A stretch of DNA of 60,315 nt from an uncultured Actinomyces sp. (GCA_937926195.1 CALEXZ010000063.1:1-60315); one strand, 5' to 3'. Shown: positions 51,384 through 60,315, counted from the first letter of the stretch. Notes: generated by a model not told the origin, from the sequence alone. Made by a program: numbers and translations.

Positions 51384-52418
51384 TCAGGGGCGGCGGGCGC
51401 GCGGCCGCGTCTGGCAGCGTGGGCAGTTCGTGTGGCTGCGTCCTCCGACGACCTCGGTGCGCAGGGGCGTCGCACAGCGTCGGCAGGGTCGTCCCGCACG
51501 GCCGTAGGCGGCCAGGCTGCGGGCGAAGAAGCCGGGGGCGCCCTCGGCGTCGACGTACAGGGCGTCGAAGCTCGTGCCGCCGACGGCCAGGGCACGTCCC
51601 ATGACCTGGGCGGTCTGCTCCAGGAGGCGGGCGAGCACACGCGGGCCCAGGGCGTTGCCGGGCCGCAGGCCGTGGACGCGCGCGGCCCACAGACCCTCGT
51701 CCGCGTAGATGTTGCCGACCCCCGACACGAGGGACTGGTCCATGAGGAGGGTCTTGACCGCCCGGGACGAACGTCCCATGCGGGCCGCGGCCGCCCGCCG
51801 GTCCAGGTGCGGGTCGAGCAGGTCGCGGGCGATGTGGGTGGCGTCCTGAGGCACGAGCGCCCGGTCCCATCCCTGTCCGCCCGGGGCGCCGTCCTCGGTG
51901 GGCACGAGGCCCGTCAGGTGCAGGCCGCCGAACATGCGCTGGTCGACGAGGTCGAGGGCCGCGCCTCCCGCCCCGTCGTCGGGCCCGGGGTCGCCGTCGC
52001 GGGCCGACAGGTGCAGGCGCACGCGCAGGTGGGTCGGCCGCACGGACAGGTCGCGCACGAGGCTCGGGGCGCGCGTCGCCGTGAGGTCGGCCGGCCTGGG
52101 GCCGTCAGCAAGGAGGCGTGAGGGGTCGGTGGTCTCGCCGTCGCCGAGCGCAGAGGTGCCGCGCACGAGGAGCTGGCCGCTCATCCCCAGGTGGGCGCTC
52201 AGGGCGGCGCCGTCGTCCAGCGGCAGCCACATGAGCTTGCCGCGGCGCACGGCAGCGGTCAGCACCCGGCCCGTCAGGCCGCGGACGAAGGCCTCTGCCC
52301 CGCCGTCCTGACGGCGCAGGGGCCGCGGGTCCAGGACCTCGACGGCGGTGACCGTGCGGCCCACGACGTGGCGCGCCAGGCCCGCGCGCACCGCCTCGAC
52401 CTCGGGCAGCTCGGGCAC
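51384..52418 (-). CDS. mutM: Formamidopyrimidine-DNA glycosylase (MutM/Fpg)
   Basis: Removes 8-oxoguanine and formamidopyrimidines and nicks the abasic site. 344 residues against the usual 270-290. It starts MPELPEVEAVRAGLARHVVG (catalytic Pro1, Glu2), has the H2TH helix (LLMDQSLVSGVGNIYADEGL) and the C-terminal zinc finger CRRC...CPRC. The extra length comes from two Asp/Gly-rich insertions, about residues 90-115 and 135-150. It follows rnc by three bases. Confidence 0.95.
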   Translation of the reverse strand: MPELPEVEAVRAGLARHVVGRTVTAVEVLDPRPLRRQDGGAEAFVRGLTGRVLTAAVRRGKLMWLPLDDGAALSAHLGMSGQLLVRGTSALGDGETTDPSRLLADGPRPADLTATRAPSLVRDLSVRPTHLRVRLHLSARDGDPGPDDGAGGAALDLVDQRMFGGLHLTGLVPTEDGAPGGQGWDRALVPQDATHIARDLLDPHLDRRAAAARMGRSSRAVKTLLMDQSLVSGVGNIYADEGLWAARVHGLRPGNALGPRVLARLLEQTAQVMGRALAVGGTSFDALYVDAEGAPGFFARSLAAYGRAGRPCRRCATPLRTEVVGGRSHTNCPRCQTRPRARRP

Positions 52419-52421
52419 TGC

Positions 52422-53207
52422 TCAGCCCAGGCCCAGGTCGGCGCGCAGCGCCTCGGTGACCCCGGGGATGGTGAGCCCGCCGTCACCGTGGGAGGCGAGG
52501 ATGGTGGCGTAGGCGACCTCGGCGGCCGCGTGCTCGGCGACCTTCTTCGAGGGGCCGCAGCCCGTGCCCCTGACCTCGTCGGCCACCACCGCGGCGGCGG
52601 TGAAGACGCGCTCGTGGTCCGGGCCCTCGCTCGTGACCTCGTAGGAGGGGGCTCCCAGGTGGTGGACGGCGGCCAGCTCCTGCAGGCTCGTCTTCCAGTC
52701 CAGACCGGCGCCGCGCGAGGGCGCGGCCTCCAGCAGGCGGGCGACGAGCCTGGTGACGACCTCACGGGTGGCCTCCAGGCCCTGGGTGAGGTAGGTGGCG
52801 CCGATGAGCGCCTCGACCGTGTCGGACAGGATCGAGTCCTTATCCCGCCCGCCCGACAGGGCCTCGCCCTTGCCGAGCCGGATGAACTCCCCCAGGCCCA
52901 GGTCCCGGGCGACGGCGGCCAGGGCCGGCTCGGAGACAGTGGCGGCGCGCATCTTGGCGAGCTGGCCCTCGGGCACCTCGGGGTGGTCGTGGTAGAGGCG
53001 CTCGGTGACGACGATCTGCAGGACGGCGTCGCCGAGGAACTCCAGGCGCTCGTTGGTGGGCAGCCCACCGTTCTCGTGGGCCCAGGAGCGGTGCGTCAGG
53101 GCCAGCTCGAGCAGCTCGGGGGCGATGGCGGGCCCCCACCGGTAGACGAGGGTCTCGACGTCGCTGCGCGCGGGAGGTGCCTGGCGTCGGCGCGAGCCCT
53201 TGGCCAT
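52422..53207 (-). CDS. rnc: Ribonuclease III
   Basis: Double-stranded-RNA endonuclease for rRNA and mRNA processing. 261 residues: signature NERLEFLGDAVLQIVVTERL, second catalytic region DKDSILSDTVEALIGATYL, and a C-terminal dsRNA-binding domain (about 175-245, ending KKVAEHAAAEVAYATIL). The start overlaps the upstream DUF177 stop by one base (TGATG). Confidence 0.96.
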   Translation of the reverse strand: MAKGSRRRQAPPARSDVETLVYRWGPAIAPELLELALTHRSWAHENGGLPTNERLEFLGDAVLQIVVTERLYHDHPEVPEGQLAKMRAATVSEPALAAVARDLGLGEFIRLGKGEALSGGRDKDSILSDTVEALIGATYLTQGLEATREVVTRLVARLLEAAPSRGAGLDWKTSLQELAAVHHLGAPSYEVTSEGPDHERVFTAAAVVADEVRGTGCGPSKKVAEHAAAEVAYATILASHGDGGLTIPGVTEALRADLGLG

Positions 53208-53776
53208 CAGACCGGCTCCCCGTCGTCGCCGTCCTGGTCCTCCTCGGCCAGGAGCCCCGCCAGGGCGGACCAGCGCGGGTCGAGGACCTCATGGTGGTGG
53301 TCGGCGGGCAGGTCGTCGAGCCGTTCGCCGCAGTCGGCGCACAGGCCGCGGCAGTCCTCGACGCACAGGGGCCGCAGGGGCAGGTCGAGCAGGAGGGCGT
53401 CGCGCACGGCGGGCTCGAGGTCCAGGGTCGTGCTCCCCAGCAGGAAGAGGTCGTCGGCCTCCTCGTCGCCCTCGGCGCGCTGGGCGGCGGCGGACTCCGG
53501 CAGGTAGTAGAGCTCGTCGAAGCCGACGGTGTGCTCCTCGTCGATGTCGCGCAGGCAGCGCACGCACTCGCCGTGGACGTGCACGTCGGCGCTGCCGCGC
53601 ACCAGGACGCCGTCGTCGACGCTCGTGAGGGTGGCGTCGACGACGAGGGGTGTGCCGGCGGCGGCGCCGATGACCCCGGTCCCCAGGCCCTCGGGCGCCC
53701 GGAGGTCGAGGTGGACGGTCTTGGTGGAACCGACCTGCCTGGGAAGGTCGACGATGTCGATGACGAGCGTGCTCAC
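53207..53776 (-). CDS. DUF177/YceD-family protein
   Basis: 189 residues. It has the family's cysteine pattern: CVRCLRD near the middle, and CVEDCRGLCADCGERLD near the end, probably a zinc site. Members usually sit next to rpmF and are linked to 23S rRNA/50S biogenesis. Here rpmF is absent and rnc follows directly (TGATG overlap). Exact role unproven. Confidence 0.9.
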   Translation of the reverse strand: MSTLVIDIVDLPRQVGSTKTVHLDLRAPEGLGTGVIGAAAGTPLVVDATLTSVDDGVLVRGSADVHVHGECVRCLRDIDEEHTVGFDELYYLPESAAAQRAEGDEEADDLFLLGSTTLDLEPAVRDALLLDLPLRPLCVEDCRGLCADCGERLDDLPADHHHEVLDPRWSALAGLLAEEDQDGDDGEPV

Positions 53777-53812
53777 GAGGGTCTCCTGTCGTTCCAGGAC
53801 GCTGAGGGTACG

Positions 53813-54400
53813 TCAGTTCCAGGGCGGGGCGACGGTGGGGTCCACGGACCAGCCGGCGCGTCGGCGTGCCATGCCCTCGGCCAGCGACTCGGCCGAGCGC
53901 AAGCGGTGGCGGCTCTCCTCCGCCTCGGCGATGCGTCCGGCCAGGACCTCGCGCCCGGCGCGGACCTGGTCGGTGACCTTGCCCAGCTCGATCTCAAGGG
54001 TGGCCAGGGTCCGGTCACAGTAGTCGTCGGCCCCGTTGCGCAGGGAGGAGGCGCGCTCCTCGGCGGCGGCGATGATCGCGTCGGCGCGCTCGTTGGCCAG
54101 GCGCACGACCGTCTCGCCCGCGACGAGGCGGTCGGCCTCCTCCTGGGCGCGCATGATGATCCGCTCGGACTCCTCGCGTCCCTTGGCCAGGACGGCCCCG
54201 GCGTCGGCGACGATGTCCTCGGCCCGGTGCACCGCGGTGGGCACGGCCTGGCGGGCACGCTCGATGAGGTCGAGGACCTCCTCCCGGTTGACGATCGCGG
54301 AGGCGCTCATCGGCATGGACCGGGCGCCGGCGATGAGGGTGTCGAGCTCGTCAAGGATGCGCAGGAGGTCGTCTCCGGCGTCGCGTCCGGTGGTGCTCAC
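53813..54400 (-). CDS. SepIVA-like coiled-coil protein
   Basis: 195 residues, mostly one long charged coiled coil (about 40-165; RARQAVPTAVHRAEDIVADA, GREESERIIMRAQEEADRLV). No membrane segment. The gene order rnc-DUF177-this-coaD matches the mycobacterial locus of Rv2927c (SepIVA), a DivIVA-related septation and envelope-growth factor; the identification rests on context and the coiled-coil type. It ends near PTVAPPWN. Confidence 0.75.
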   Translation of the reverse strand: MSTTGRDAGDDLLRILDELDTLIAGARSMPMSASAIVNREEVLDLIERARQAVPTAVHRAEDIVADAGAVLAKGREESERIIMRAQEEADRLVAGETVVRLANERADAIIAAAEERASSLRNGADDYCDRTLATLEIELGKVTDQVRAGREVLAGRIAEAEESRHRLRSAESLAEGMARRRAGWSVDPTVAPPWN

Positions 54401-54453
54401 GGTGGTCGTCCTTCCGTGTGTGGGGTGCGGTCCTGGGGTCTGGGTGTCCTGGC

Positions 54454-55005
54454 TCAGCGCGGTACGGGCGGCACGGTGCGCGACAGCGCCTGTGCCAGGG
54501 CCCGGGCGACGCAGTGAGGGACGTGGGGCGAGACGTCGCCGCCGTGGGAGGCGATGTCCTTGACGTGGGAGGAGGAGACGTGCGCGTGCACCGGGTCGGC
54601 GGCGAGGAACACGGTCTCGGGCGCCCCCAGCTCCCGGTTGAGCAGGGCCATGGGGGCCTCGGCGTCCAGGTCGGTGCCCGAGCGCAGGCCCTTGACGATG
54701 GCGGTGGCGCCGCGTGCGCGGCAGTAGTCGGCGAGGAGCCCGGGGACGAGCTCGACCTCGACGCCCGCCAGGTGGGCGAGGCTGCGACGAGCGAGCTCGG
54801 CGCGCTCCTCGGCGCCCAGCAGGTGGCGTCCCGCCTTGGCCGGGTTGTGGGCGACACCGACGACGACCCGGTCGAAGAGCGTCAGGGCGCGGGTGACGAC
54901 GTCGACGTGCCCGAGGGTGATCGGGTCGAAGCTGCCGGGGTAGACCGCCAGGGTCCGCGCCGGAGCGCGCTCCTGGGGCGGGGTGGTGCTGGTCGTGACG
55001 CTCAC
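54454..55005 (-). CDS. coaD: Phosphopantetheine adenylyltransferase
   Basis: Fourth step of coenzyme A synthesis. 183 residues from a GTG at 55005. TLAVYPGSFDPITLGHVDVV holds the T/HxGH site; VVVGVAHNPAKAGRH, AIVKGLRSGTDLDAEAPMAL and VSSSHVKDIASHGGDVSPHV are CoaD blocks. The N-terminus is about 17 residues longer than in E. coli. A longer frame to 55095 exists but runs into the region upstream of rsmD. Divergent from rsmD. Confidence 0.94.
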   Translation of the reverse strand: MSVTTSTTPPQERAPARTLAVYPGSFDPITLGHVDVVTRALTLFDRVVVGVAHNPAKAGRHLLGAEERAELARRSLAHLAGVEVELVPGLLADYCRARGATAIVKGLRSGTDLDAEAPMALLNRELGAPETVFLAADPVHAHVSSSHVKDIASHGGDVSPHVPHCVARALAQALSRTVPPVPR

Positions 55006-55130
55006 CCTGTGACGGTAACGGGACTGCGGGGCCGGGCCGCTGGGGCGCGCCGCAGGGCCGGACCGCTTCGCGTCACACGGGCGCGGCGCCGGCACGGCCG
55101 TCGCCCACCGCCTGCCATAGGCTCCGCACC

Positions 55131-55703
55131 ATGACGCGGATCGTGGCCGGCAGCGCCGGCGGACGCAGGATCGATGTGCCCCGCTCGGGCACGCGCCCCA
55201 CCTCCGAGCGCGTGCGCGAGGCGCTCTTCGCGCGCCTGGAGCACTACGGCGTCGTCCAGGGCGCCCGGGTCCTGGACCTGTGCGCGGGCTCGGGCGCCCT
55301 GGGCCTGGAGGCGGCGAGCCGGGGGGCCGCCGACGTCGTCCTCGTGGACTGCTCGCGCTCTGCCACCCGGGTGTGCGAGCGCAACATCCGCTCCCTGGGC
55401 CTGGCGGGCGTGCGGACGGTGACCGCGAGGGCCGCGGCCTTCCTGGCGGGTGAGGCGGGCGCGCCGGTGGACCTCGTGCTCATCGACCCGCCCTACGACG
55501 TCGACGAGGCGGGTGTGCTCGCCATGCTCGAGCCCCTGGGACGAGAACAGGACCCGTGGCTGGCCCCGGGGGCCGTCGTCGTCGTGGAGCGCTCCTCCCG
55601 CTCGCCCGAGCCGCCGTGGCCCACGGGCCTGCGGCGCTTCGGCGACAAGCGCTACGGGGAGACCACCGTCTGGTTCGCGGAGCCGGACACCGAGGAGCGC
55701 TGA
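55131..55703 (+). CDS. rsmD: 16S rRNA (guanine966-N2)-methyltransferase
   Basis: 190 residues. MTRIVAGSAGGRRIDVPRSG, RPTSERVREALFARLEHYGV, SAM motif VLDLCAGSGALGLEAASRGA, and catalytic DLVLIDPPYDV (DPPY) identify RsmD. TAGGCT lies seven bases before the ATG, which would fit leaderless transcription. It converges on recG with a 29-base gap. Confidence 0.95.
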   Translation: MTRIVAGSAGGRRIDVPRSGTRPTSERVREALFARLEHYGVVQGARVLDLCAGSGALGLEAASRGAADVVLVDCSRSATRVCERNIRSLGLAGVRTVTARAAAFLAGEAGAPVDLVLIDPPYDVDEAGVLAMLEPLGREQDPWLAPGAVVVVERSSRSPEPPWPTGLRRFGDKRYGETTVWFAEPDTEER

Positions 55704-55732
55704 CGGCGGCTCCCGGGCCGACGTCGCGCCGC

Positions 55733-58084
55733 TCAGGCGCGCTGGAGGTAGGCCCGGGACTCCTCGTCCAGGCGCGCCGCGATGGCCTGGGCCAGACCCG
55801 GGTGGCGCTTGAGCGCCGGGTCCTGGGCGATGACGGCCTCCGCCTCGGCGCGGGCCTGCCCGATGAGGCGCGCGTCACGGGTCACCCGCAGCAGGTCGAG
55901 GTCGCTGCGCCGCCCGGACTGTGCCGCACCCAGGACGTTGCCCTCGCTGCGCAGCTCCAGGTCCGCCTCGGCCAGCGCGAAGCCGTCACTGATCGCCGCG
56001 AAGGCCCTGAGCCGGTGGTAGGCGGGTGAGTCGGCCTCGCACCCGGCCACCGCCACGCACAGCGAGGGCCTGTCTCCGCGCCCGACGCGCCCGCGCAGCT
56101 GGTGCAGCTGGGACAGGCCGAAGCGGTCGGCGTCGAGGATGACCATCATCGTCGCCTCGGGCACGTCCACCCCGACCTCGATGACAGTGGTGGACACGAG
56201 CACGGGTGTGCGCCCGCTGGCGAAGTCCGCCATCGCCGCCTCCTTGTGCGCCGGGCTCATCCGGCCGGTGAGGGTGGTGACGCCGATCCCCTCCAGCGCG
56301 GGCTCGGCGGCCAGGCGCTCGGCCCACTCGGTGACGGCCGCGAGCGCCCGGGCGGCTCCCTCCTCCCCCGGCTCCTCGACGGCCAGGGCCTCGAGCACGT
56401 CCTCGGGCCCACGGGAGCGCCGGGCGCCGTCGGCGGCCGGGTCGGTCTGGGCCTCGTCGGTGACGTCGATGCGCGGGCAGACGACGTACACGCGCCCGCC
56501 GGCGGCCACCTCCTGGGCGGCGCGGCGCCAGATGCCCCGCACCCAGCTCTCGCGCGCCCACGGCACGAGGTGGGTGGCGACCGGGCTGCGGCCCGCGGGC
56601 AGCTCGTCGAGGACGGCGGTCTCCAGGTCACCGAAGACGGTCATGGCGATGGTGCGCGGGATCGGTGTGGCCGTCATGACCAGCAGGTGGGGGGTGCGCG
56701 CCTCCTGGCCGCCCGGCCGGGCCTGCGGGTCCGTCACTCCCCCGCGCTCGCGCAGGGCGTCTCGCTGGGCGACGCCGAAGCGGTGCTGCTCGTCGACGAC
56801 GACGAGCCCGAGGAAGGGCATCTGGACGCTCTCGCTGAGCAGGGCGTGGGTGCCCACGAGGATCGAGGGCTCCCCGCCGGCGAGGGCGGCGAGGACCTCG
56901 CGGCGCTGCGGCGCGGGGGTGGAGCCGGTGAGCAGGCGAACGCGGGTGGCGCGCTCGGCCCCGTCGAGCATGCCGCCGTGGGCCAGGGGCCCCAGCAGGC
57001 TCTCGAGCGAGGCCTGGTGCTGGGCGGCGAGGACCTCGGTGGGGGCCAGCAGGGCCGCCTGCCCGCCGCCGCCGACGACCTGGAGCATGGCGCGCAGGGC
57101 GACGAGGGTCTTGCCGCTGCCGACGTCTCCTTGCAGCAGGCGCTGCATGGGGACCGTGGAGCTGAGGGCGGCGGCCAGCTCCTCACCGACGCGCTCCTGC
57201 CCGGCGGTGAGCCGGTAGGGCAGGGCGGCGTCCAGGTCGGCGCGCAGCGACTGCTCTGTCGGCACCGGCCAGGCGACGGCGGTGCGCGTGGACTCGTGCT
57301 CGGCGCGCCTCTGGGCGAGGGCGGCCTGGAGGACGAAGGCCTCCTCGTGGCGCAGCCGCTTGCGGGCGGCGCGCCACTGCGCCTCGGTCTCGGGGCGGTG
57401 GACCCAGGTCCAGGCGGTGAGGGCGTCGACGAGCCCGTGGGCGCAGCGCACCTCCTCGGGCAGGGGCTCGGGCACGTCCTCGGGCCCGAGCTGGTCCAGG
57501 ACGGTGCGCACGGCCTTGGCGACCTGCCAGGTGTCCAGGGCGGCCGAGGCCGGGTAGATCGGCAGGGGCTGGGCGAGCAGGGCCTCGCGCTCGGCCTCGT
57601 CGAGGTCGTCGAGGACCTGGAAGCGCGGGCTGGCGAGCTGGAGGCGTCCGCGCCGCTGGCCGACCTTGCCCGACAGCAGCACGGTCGTGCCGCTGGCGAG
57701 CTGCGTGGCGTGGTGGTTCATGAGGCCGACGGTGCCGAACAGGACGATGTCCATCGTGCTCACGCCGTCGGTGACGGTGGCCTCCATGAGGGCGGCCGGC
57801 CTCCCGCCGCGGGTGCGCCGGGAGGCCGAGCGCACCACCCGCGCCTGGACGGTGGCGTGCTCTCCGTCGACGAGGCCGGACAGGTCGGTGAGCTCCCCCC
57901 ACGTGTCGTAGCGGCGCGGCAGCAGGCGCAGCAGGTCCCCGGCGCTCGTCACGCCCTGGCGCGAGAGGGCGTCAGCGGTCCTCTTGCCCAGCACCTTGTC
58001 GATGCTGCGCGAGAGCAGGGGGACGCTGCCGGGCGCAGGGGGCGCGGCAGGCGGGTCCGCTCGGCGGGGTCGCTCGGGGCTCAC
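55733..58084 (-). CDS. recG: ATP-dependent DNA helicase RecG
   Basis: Remodels stalled forks and branched DNA. 783 residues: wedge (OB) domain in the N-terminal third (GELTDLSGLVDGEHATVQAR), Walker A LQGDVGSGKT, DEQHRFGVAQRD (DExH), TATPIPRTIAMTVFGDLE, and helicase C-terminal blocks TLTGRMSPAHKEAAM, VSTTVIEVGVDVPEATMMVI and HQLRGRVGRGDRPSLC. Normal length for the family. Twelve bases after the DAK2 gene. Confidence 0.96.
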   Translation of the reverse strand: MSPERPRRADPPAAPPAPGSVPLLSRSIDKVLGKRTADALSRQGVTSAGDLLRLLPRRYDTWGELTDLSGLVDGEHATVQARVVRSASRRTRGGRPAALMEATVTDGVSTMDIVLFGTVGLMNHHATQLASGTTVLLSGKVGQRRGRLQLASPRFQVLDDLDEAEREALLAQPLPIYPASAALDTWQVAKAVRTVLDQLGPEDVPEPLPEEVRCAHGLVDALTAWTWVHRPETEAQWRAARKRLRHEEAFVLQAALAQRRAEHESTRTAVAWPVPTEQSLRADLDAALPYRLTAGQERVGEELAAALSSTVPMQRLLQGDVGSGKTLVALRAMLQVVGGGGQAALLAPTEVLAAQHQASLESLLGPLAHGGMLDGAERATRVRLLTGSTPAPQRREVLAALAGGEPSILVGTHALLSESVQMPFLGLVVVDEQHRFGVAQRDALRERGGVTDPQARPGGQEARTPHLLVMTATPIPRTIAMTVFGDLETAVLDELPAGRSPVATHLVPWARESWVRGIWRRAAQEVAAGGRVYVVCPRIDVTDEAQTDPAADGARRSRGPEDVLEALAVEEPGEEGAARALAAVTEWAERLAAEPALEGIGVTTLTGRMSPAHKEAAMADFASGRTPVLVSTTVIEVGVDVPEATMMVILDADRFGLSQLHQLRGRVGRGDRPSLCVAVAGCEADSPAYHRLRAFAAISDGFALAEADLELRSEGNVLGAAQSGRRSDLDLLRVTRDARLIGQARAEAEAVIAQDPALKRHPGLAQAIAARLDEESRAYLQRA

Positions 58085-58096
58085 GGGAGAGCGTCC

Positions 58097-60031
58097 TTAC
58101 TCGACGGCCAGCAGGACGTCGGGGTGGGACTGGCCTCCGGCGTGGACGACGACCTCGACGGCCTCTCCGCCGGCCAGGGAGGCGGCCCGCTCGGCGGCGG
58201 AGACGGCCAGGGCGCCGACGTCGGGCAGGGCGTCGCGTCCGAGGATGACGGTGAGCAGCTCGTCGTCGGGCCGCAGCAGGGAGACGACGGTGGTGGCGAC
58301 GGCGTCCGCCTCGGCCGCCTCGCCCTCCAGGGCGAGGGTGCGCATGTCCTCGCTCGCCCGCCCGGCCCACAGGGCCACGTCGGTCAGGCTCGCGCCGGTG
58401 GTGCGGGCGGCGACGGCGACGGCGGCGGCCAGGACCCGGGCCTCGTCGTCGGTGTCGGCGACGAGGAGCTGGGTGGTGGCGGCCGCCTGTCCGGTGTGGG
58501 CGGTGGTGCCGGTGGGCCCGCTGACGGTTGAGGGCACGGTGCGGGCCGACAGGTGCCGTCCGGCCTCGTGGGCGCGCGCGGCGCAGTCGGCGTCGCAGGG
58601 CAGGACGAGGACCTGGGCGAGGCCGAGGTCGCCGACGGCCCGCAGGATGCCCTCACGGTCCGGGTCGAGGACGACGACGGCACCGGTGCGGGCGAGCTGC
58701 TCGATGAGCCCGGGGGCGCGGGTGCAGGCGACGACCCCCACCCGGGCGTTGCGGTCGCCGACGCGGGAGCGCGAGCGCTCGAGCGGGCCCGGGTGGGAGG
58801 CGGGCCCGCTCGGGCGCTGCGTGCCGGCCGGGTGCGAGCCGGTCGGGCGCCGTCCGCGCCGGGCGGCGAGGCGCTCGAAGGAGATGACGTGCCCGGCGGC
58901 CTCCTGGGCGGCGGAGGCGTAGGGCAGCGGGGGCTCCCCGGCCTCGACGGTCTCGCCCAGGGCCAGGGCGGTGGGGTGCAGGTGGTGGATGCAGATCTGA
59001 CGGTAGCGCCCACTGCGGGGCAGGGCGGCGCGCGGCGTGTCGGTGTGCACGTGCACCTGGTAGAGGCCCACGCCGAGGGCGTCGGGGGTGCCGACGACGC
59101 CGACGCTGTCGCCCACCCGCTCGAGCTGGCGGCGCAGCTCGGCGGCCTGGGCGGCGGTCGCCTCCAGGAGGTACATGACCTCGAACTCGCCGGTGGAGGC
59201 GTCGGGGTGCGTCTGCGCCAGGGCGCCGTGCGAGACGCCGGAGAGGGCGAGGTCGGTGAGCATCTGGACGGCGACGGCGGTCAGGGGCCCGTCGGGCTCC
59301 GCCCCGTCCTCGGTGCTCACAGTGCCCGCCGTGTTCCCAGTACTCTCAGTGCCGGTGGCGCCCGCGGGGTCGCGGTGCCCGGCGCCGTGGGCCTGGGAGA
59401 ACAGGGCGTCGTACAGGGCGGTGAGCATGAGCATGAGGGCGGCGCCCCCGGCGTCGACGGGCCCGTGCCCCGTGCCCGAGGTCTCCACGACGCTCTCCTG
59501 GGCGCTGAGCGCCGCGGCGCCAGCGATGTCGACGACGGTGGGAGGGGCGAGGGGGCCGGCCTCGTCGAGGGCGGCGCGGGCGGCGCGGGCGGCGTCGGCC
59601 GCGACGGTGAGCAGGGTCCCGGTGACGGGCCGGGAGACGGCCTCCCAGGTGGTCGTGGCGACGGCCTCGTAGGCGTGGACGAGCTCGACGGGACGCAGCC
59701 CGGCGGGGGTGTCGGCGGCGACGTCGGCCAGGGCGGACAGCGCCTGGGACACGAGCAGGCCGGAGTTGCCGCGGGCGCCGCGCACCGCGCCGTCGGCGAG
59801 GGTGCGGGCCGTCTGGGCGGCGTCGGCACCGCGGGGCAGGCGCCCGAGGGCCTCGGCGGCCGAGCCCAGGGTGAGCAGGACGTTGGTGCCGGTGTCGGCG
59901 TCGGGGACGGGGAAGACGTTGAGGGTGTCGACGAGCTCGCGGGTGAGGGTGGCGGTGCGCACCGTCAGGCCCATCCAGGAGCGCAGCGTGCGTGCGTCGA
60001 GCACGGGCGGGGTCGTGCGCGTGGCTGTCAC
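58097..60031 (-). CDS. DAK2-domain protein (DhaL plus DegV-like), FakA/YloV-related
   Basis: 644 residues. The N-terminal DhaL-like kinase domain (about 1-220) has TLNVFPVPDADTGTNVLLTL (metal-binding DxDxGxN) and GARGNSGLLVSQALSALA. The C-terminal part (about 290-640) is the DAK1-like domain common to YloV/FakA proteins, longer here because of Gly/Ser/Arg-rich linkers. Firmicutes FakA phosphorylates fatty acids bound to FakB; that activity is plausible but not shown for actinobacteria. It lies between rpmB (divergent) and recG, its usual actinobacterial place. Confidence 0.88.
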   Translation of the reverse strand: MTATRTTPPVLDARTLRSWMGLTVRTATLTRELVDTLNVFPVPDADTGTNVLLTLGSAAEALGRLPRGADAAQTARTLADGAVRGARGNSGLLVSQALSALADVAADTPAGLRPVELVHAYEAVATTTWEAVSRPVTGTLLTVAADAARAARAALDEAGPLAPPTVVDIAGAAALSAQESVVETSGTGHGPVDAGGAALMLMLTALYDALFSQAHGAGHRDPAGATGTESTGNTAGTVSTEDGAEPDGPLTAVAVQMLTDLALSGVSHGALAQTHPDASTGEFEVMYLLEATAAQAAELRRQLERVGDSVGVVGTPDALGVGLYQVHVHTDTPRAALPRSGRYRQICIHHLHPTALALGETVEAGEPPLPYASAAQEAAGHVISFERLAARRGRRPTGSHPAGTQRPSGPASHPGPLERSRSRVGDRNARVGVVACTRAPGLIEQLARTGAVVVLDPDREGILRAVGDLGLAQVLVLPCDADCAARAHEAGRHLSARTVPSTVSGPTGTTAHTGQAAATTQLLVADTDDEARVLAAAVAVAARTTGASLTDVALWAGRASEDMRTLALEGEAAEADAVATTVVSLLRPDDELLTVILGRDALPDVGALAVSAAERAASLAGGEAVEVVVHAGGQSHPDVLLAVE

Positions 60032-60147
60032 CGTCGTCTCCTCCTGGGGCGGGGCGCGCGCGGGGGCGCGGCCGGTGTCCGGGCCAGGCTACCTGCCCGG
60101 GTGCCACGGCCCGGAGCGGGGTGTGCCTCACTCCACGCGACCCCGGC

Positions 60148-60177
60148 TTGGGGGCGGGGCGAGGCGTCCGATACAGT
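60148..60177 (+). promoter_or_regulatory. Promoter of rpmB
   Basis: TTGGGG (60148-60153), 18-base spacer and TACAGT (60172-60177). Predicted start near 60184 gives a leader of about 90 bases before the rpmB GTG. Confidence 0.5.
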
Positions 60178-60274
60178 GTCCGGGTTGCCCGAGGGACCTG
60201 TCCCCGGGCGGTGGACCTCAGCGCCGGGCCCTTCGGTCCGAGCGTTCCAGCAATGAAGATTCAGGAGTGAGACC

Positions 60275-60315
60275 GTGGCTGCTGTGTGCGACGTCTGCGG
60301 CAAGGGCCCCATCTT
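60275..60315 (+). CDS. rpmB: 50S ribosomal protein L28, N-terminal part (runs off the right edge)
   Basis: GTG start at 60275 preceded by AGGAG. The visible residues read MAAVCDVCGKGPI, the N-terminus of zinc-type (C+) L28 with the CxxC pair. Only 13 codons are inside the window. Divergent from the DAK2 gene, the usual order in actinobacteria. Confidence 0.9.
   Translation, partial: MAAVCDVCGKGPI

Overview
The window is GC-rich chromosomal DNA (roughly 70% by eye), with dense genes, frequent ATGA/GTGA stop-start overlaps and GTG starts. It reads as an actinobacterium, most likely of the Actinomyces group. The genus is inferred from gene content: a VKOR, a MetP/MetS pair, polyphosphate glucokinase, a SepIVA-like protein, a zinc-type L28 and an Erm(X)-type methylase. 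No 16S gene is present to prove it. No phage, insertion sequence or CRISPR array was seen.

Layout. 1-8400 carries the start of leuS (minus), nhaA (plus) and a minus-strand run: HIT protein, DtxR-type repressor, VKOR, membrane metallophosphoesterase, HAD phosphatase, and the MetS/MetP amino-acid importer. 8700-13120 carries deoD, ppgK, an ABC exporter and a nucleoside deaminase fused to an ASCH domain. 13140-14740 is a short accessory segment: a GNAT remnant, an AraC-type regulator translationally coupled to an Erm(X)-like 23S rRNA methylase, and an erm leader peptide with an RLR stalling motif. It abuts two identical tRNA-Ala(GGC) genes with a clear promoter and terminator. 15190-18665 is the conserved nadD - acidic repeat membrane protein - rsfS - histidine phosphatase block (minus). 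18947-21145 is a solitary GH112 galactosyl-HexNAc phosphorylase.

21449-32602 is the most system-like region. It is a nine-gene plus-strand operon: three GT-B glycosyltransferases, an ABC exporter, two APH-fold kinases, a UDP-sugar dehydrogenase, and its own histidine kinase and OmpR-type regulator. It has translational overlaps throughout, a strong terminator, and tandem 11-bp direct repeats before the first gene. I propose a self-regulated system that makes and exports a uronic-acid-containing glycan. The GH112 gene and this operon lie between nadD-rsfS and proA-proB-obgE-rpmA-rplU-rne, blocks that are close together in many actinobacteria.

32700-41334 is a small Pro/Asp-rich membrane protein, proA, proB, obgE, rpmA, rplU and rne (minus). 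41903-51301 is cytochrome bd oxidase (cydAB), its assembly exporter (cydDC), and a GAF histidine kinase with a convergent NarL-type regulator, forming an oxygen/redox module. A CRP/FNR-type palindrome lies before cydA. 51384-60315 is the conserved mutM, rnc, DUF177, sepIVA-like, coaD, rsmD, recG, DAK2 and rpmB block.
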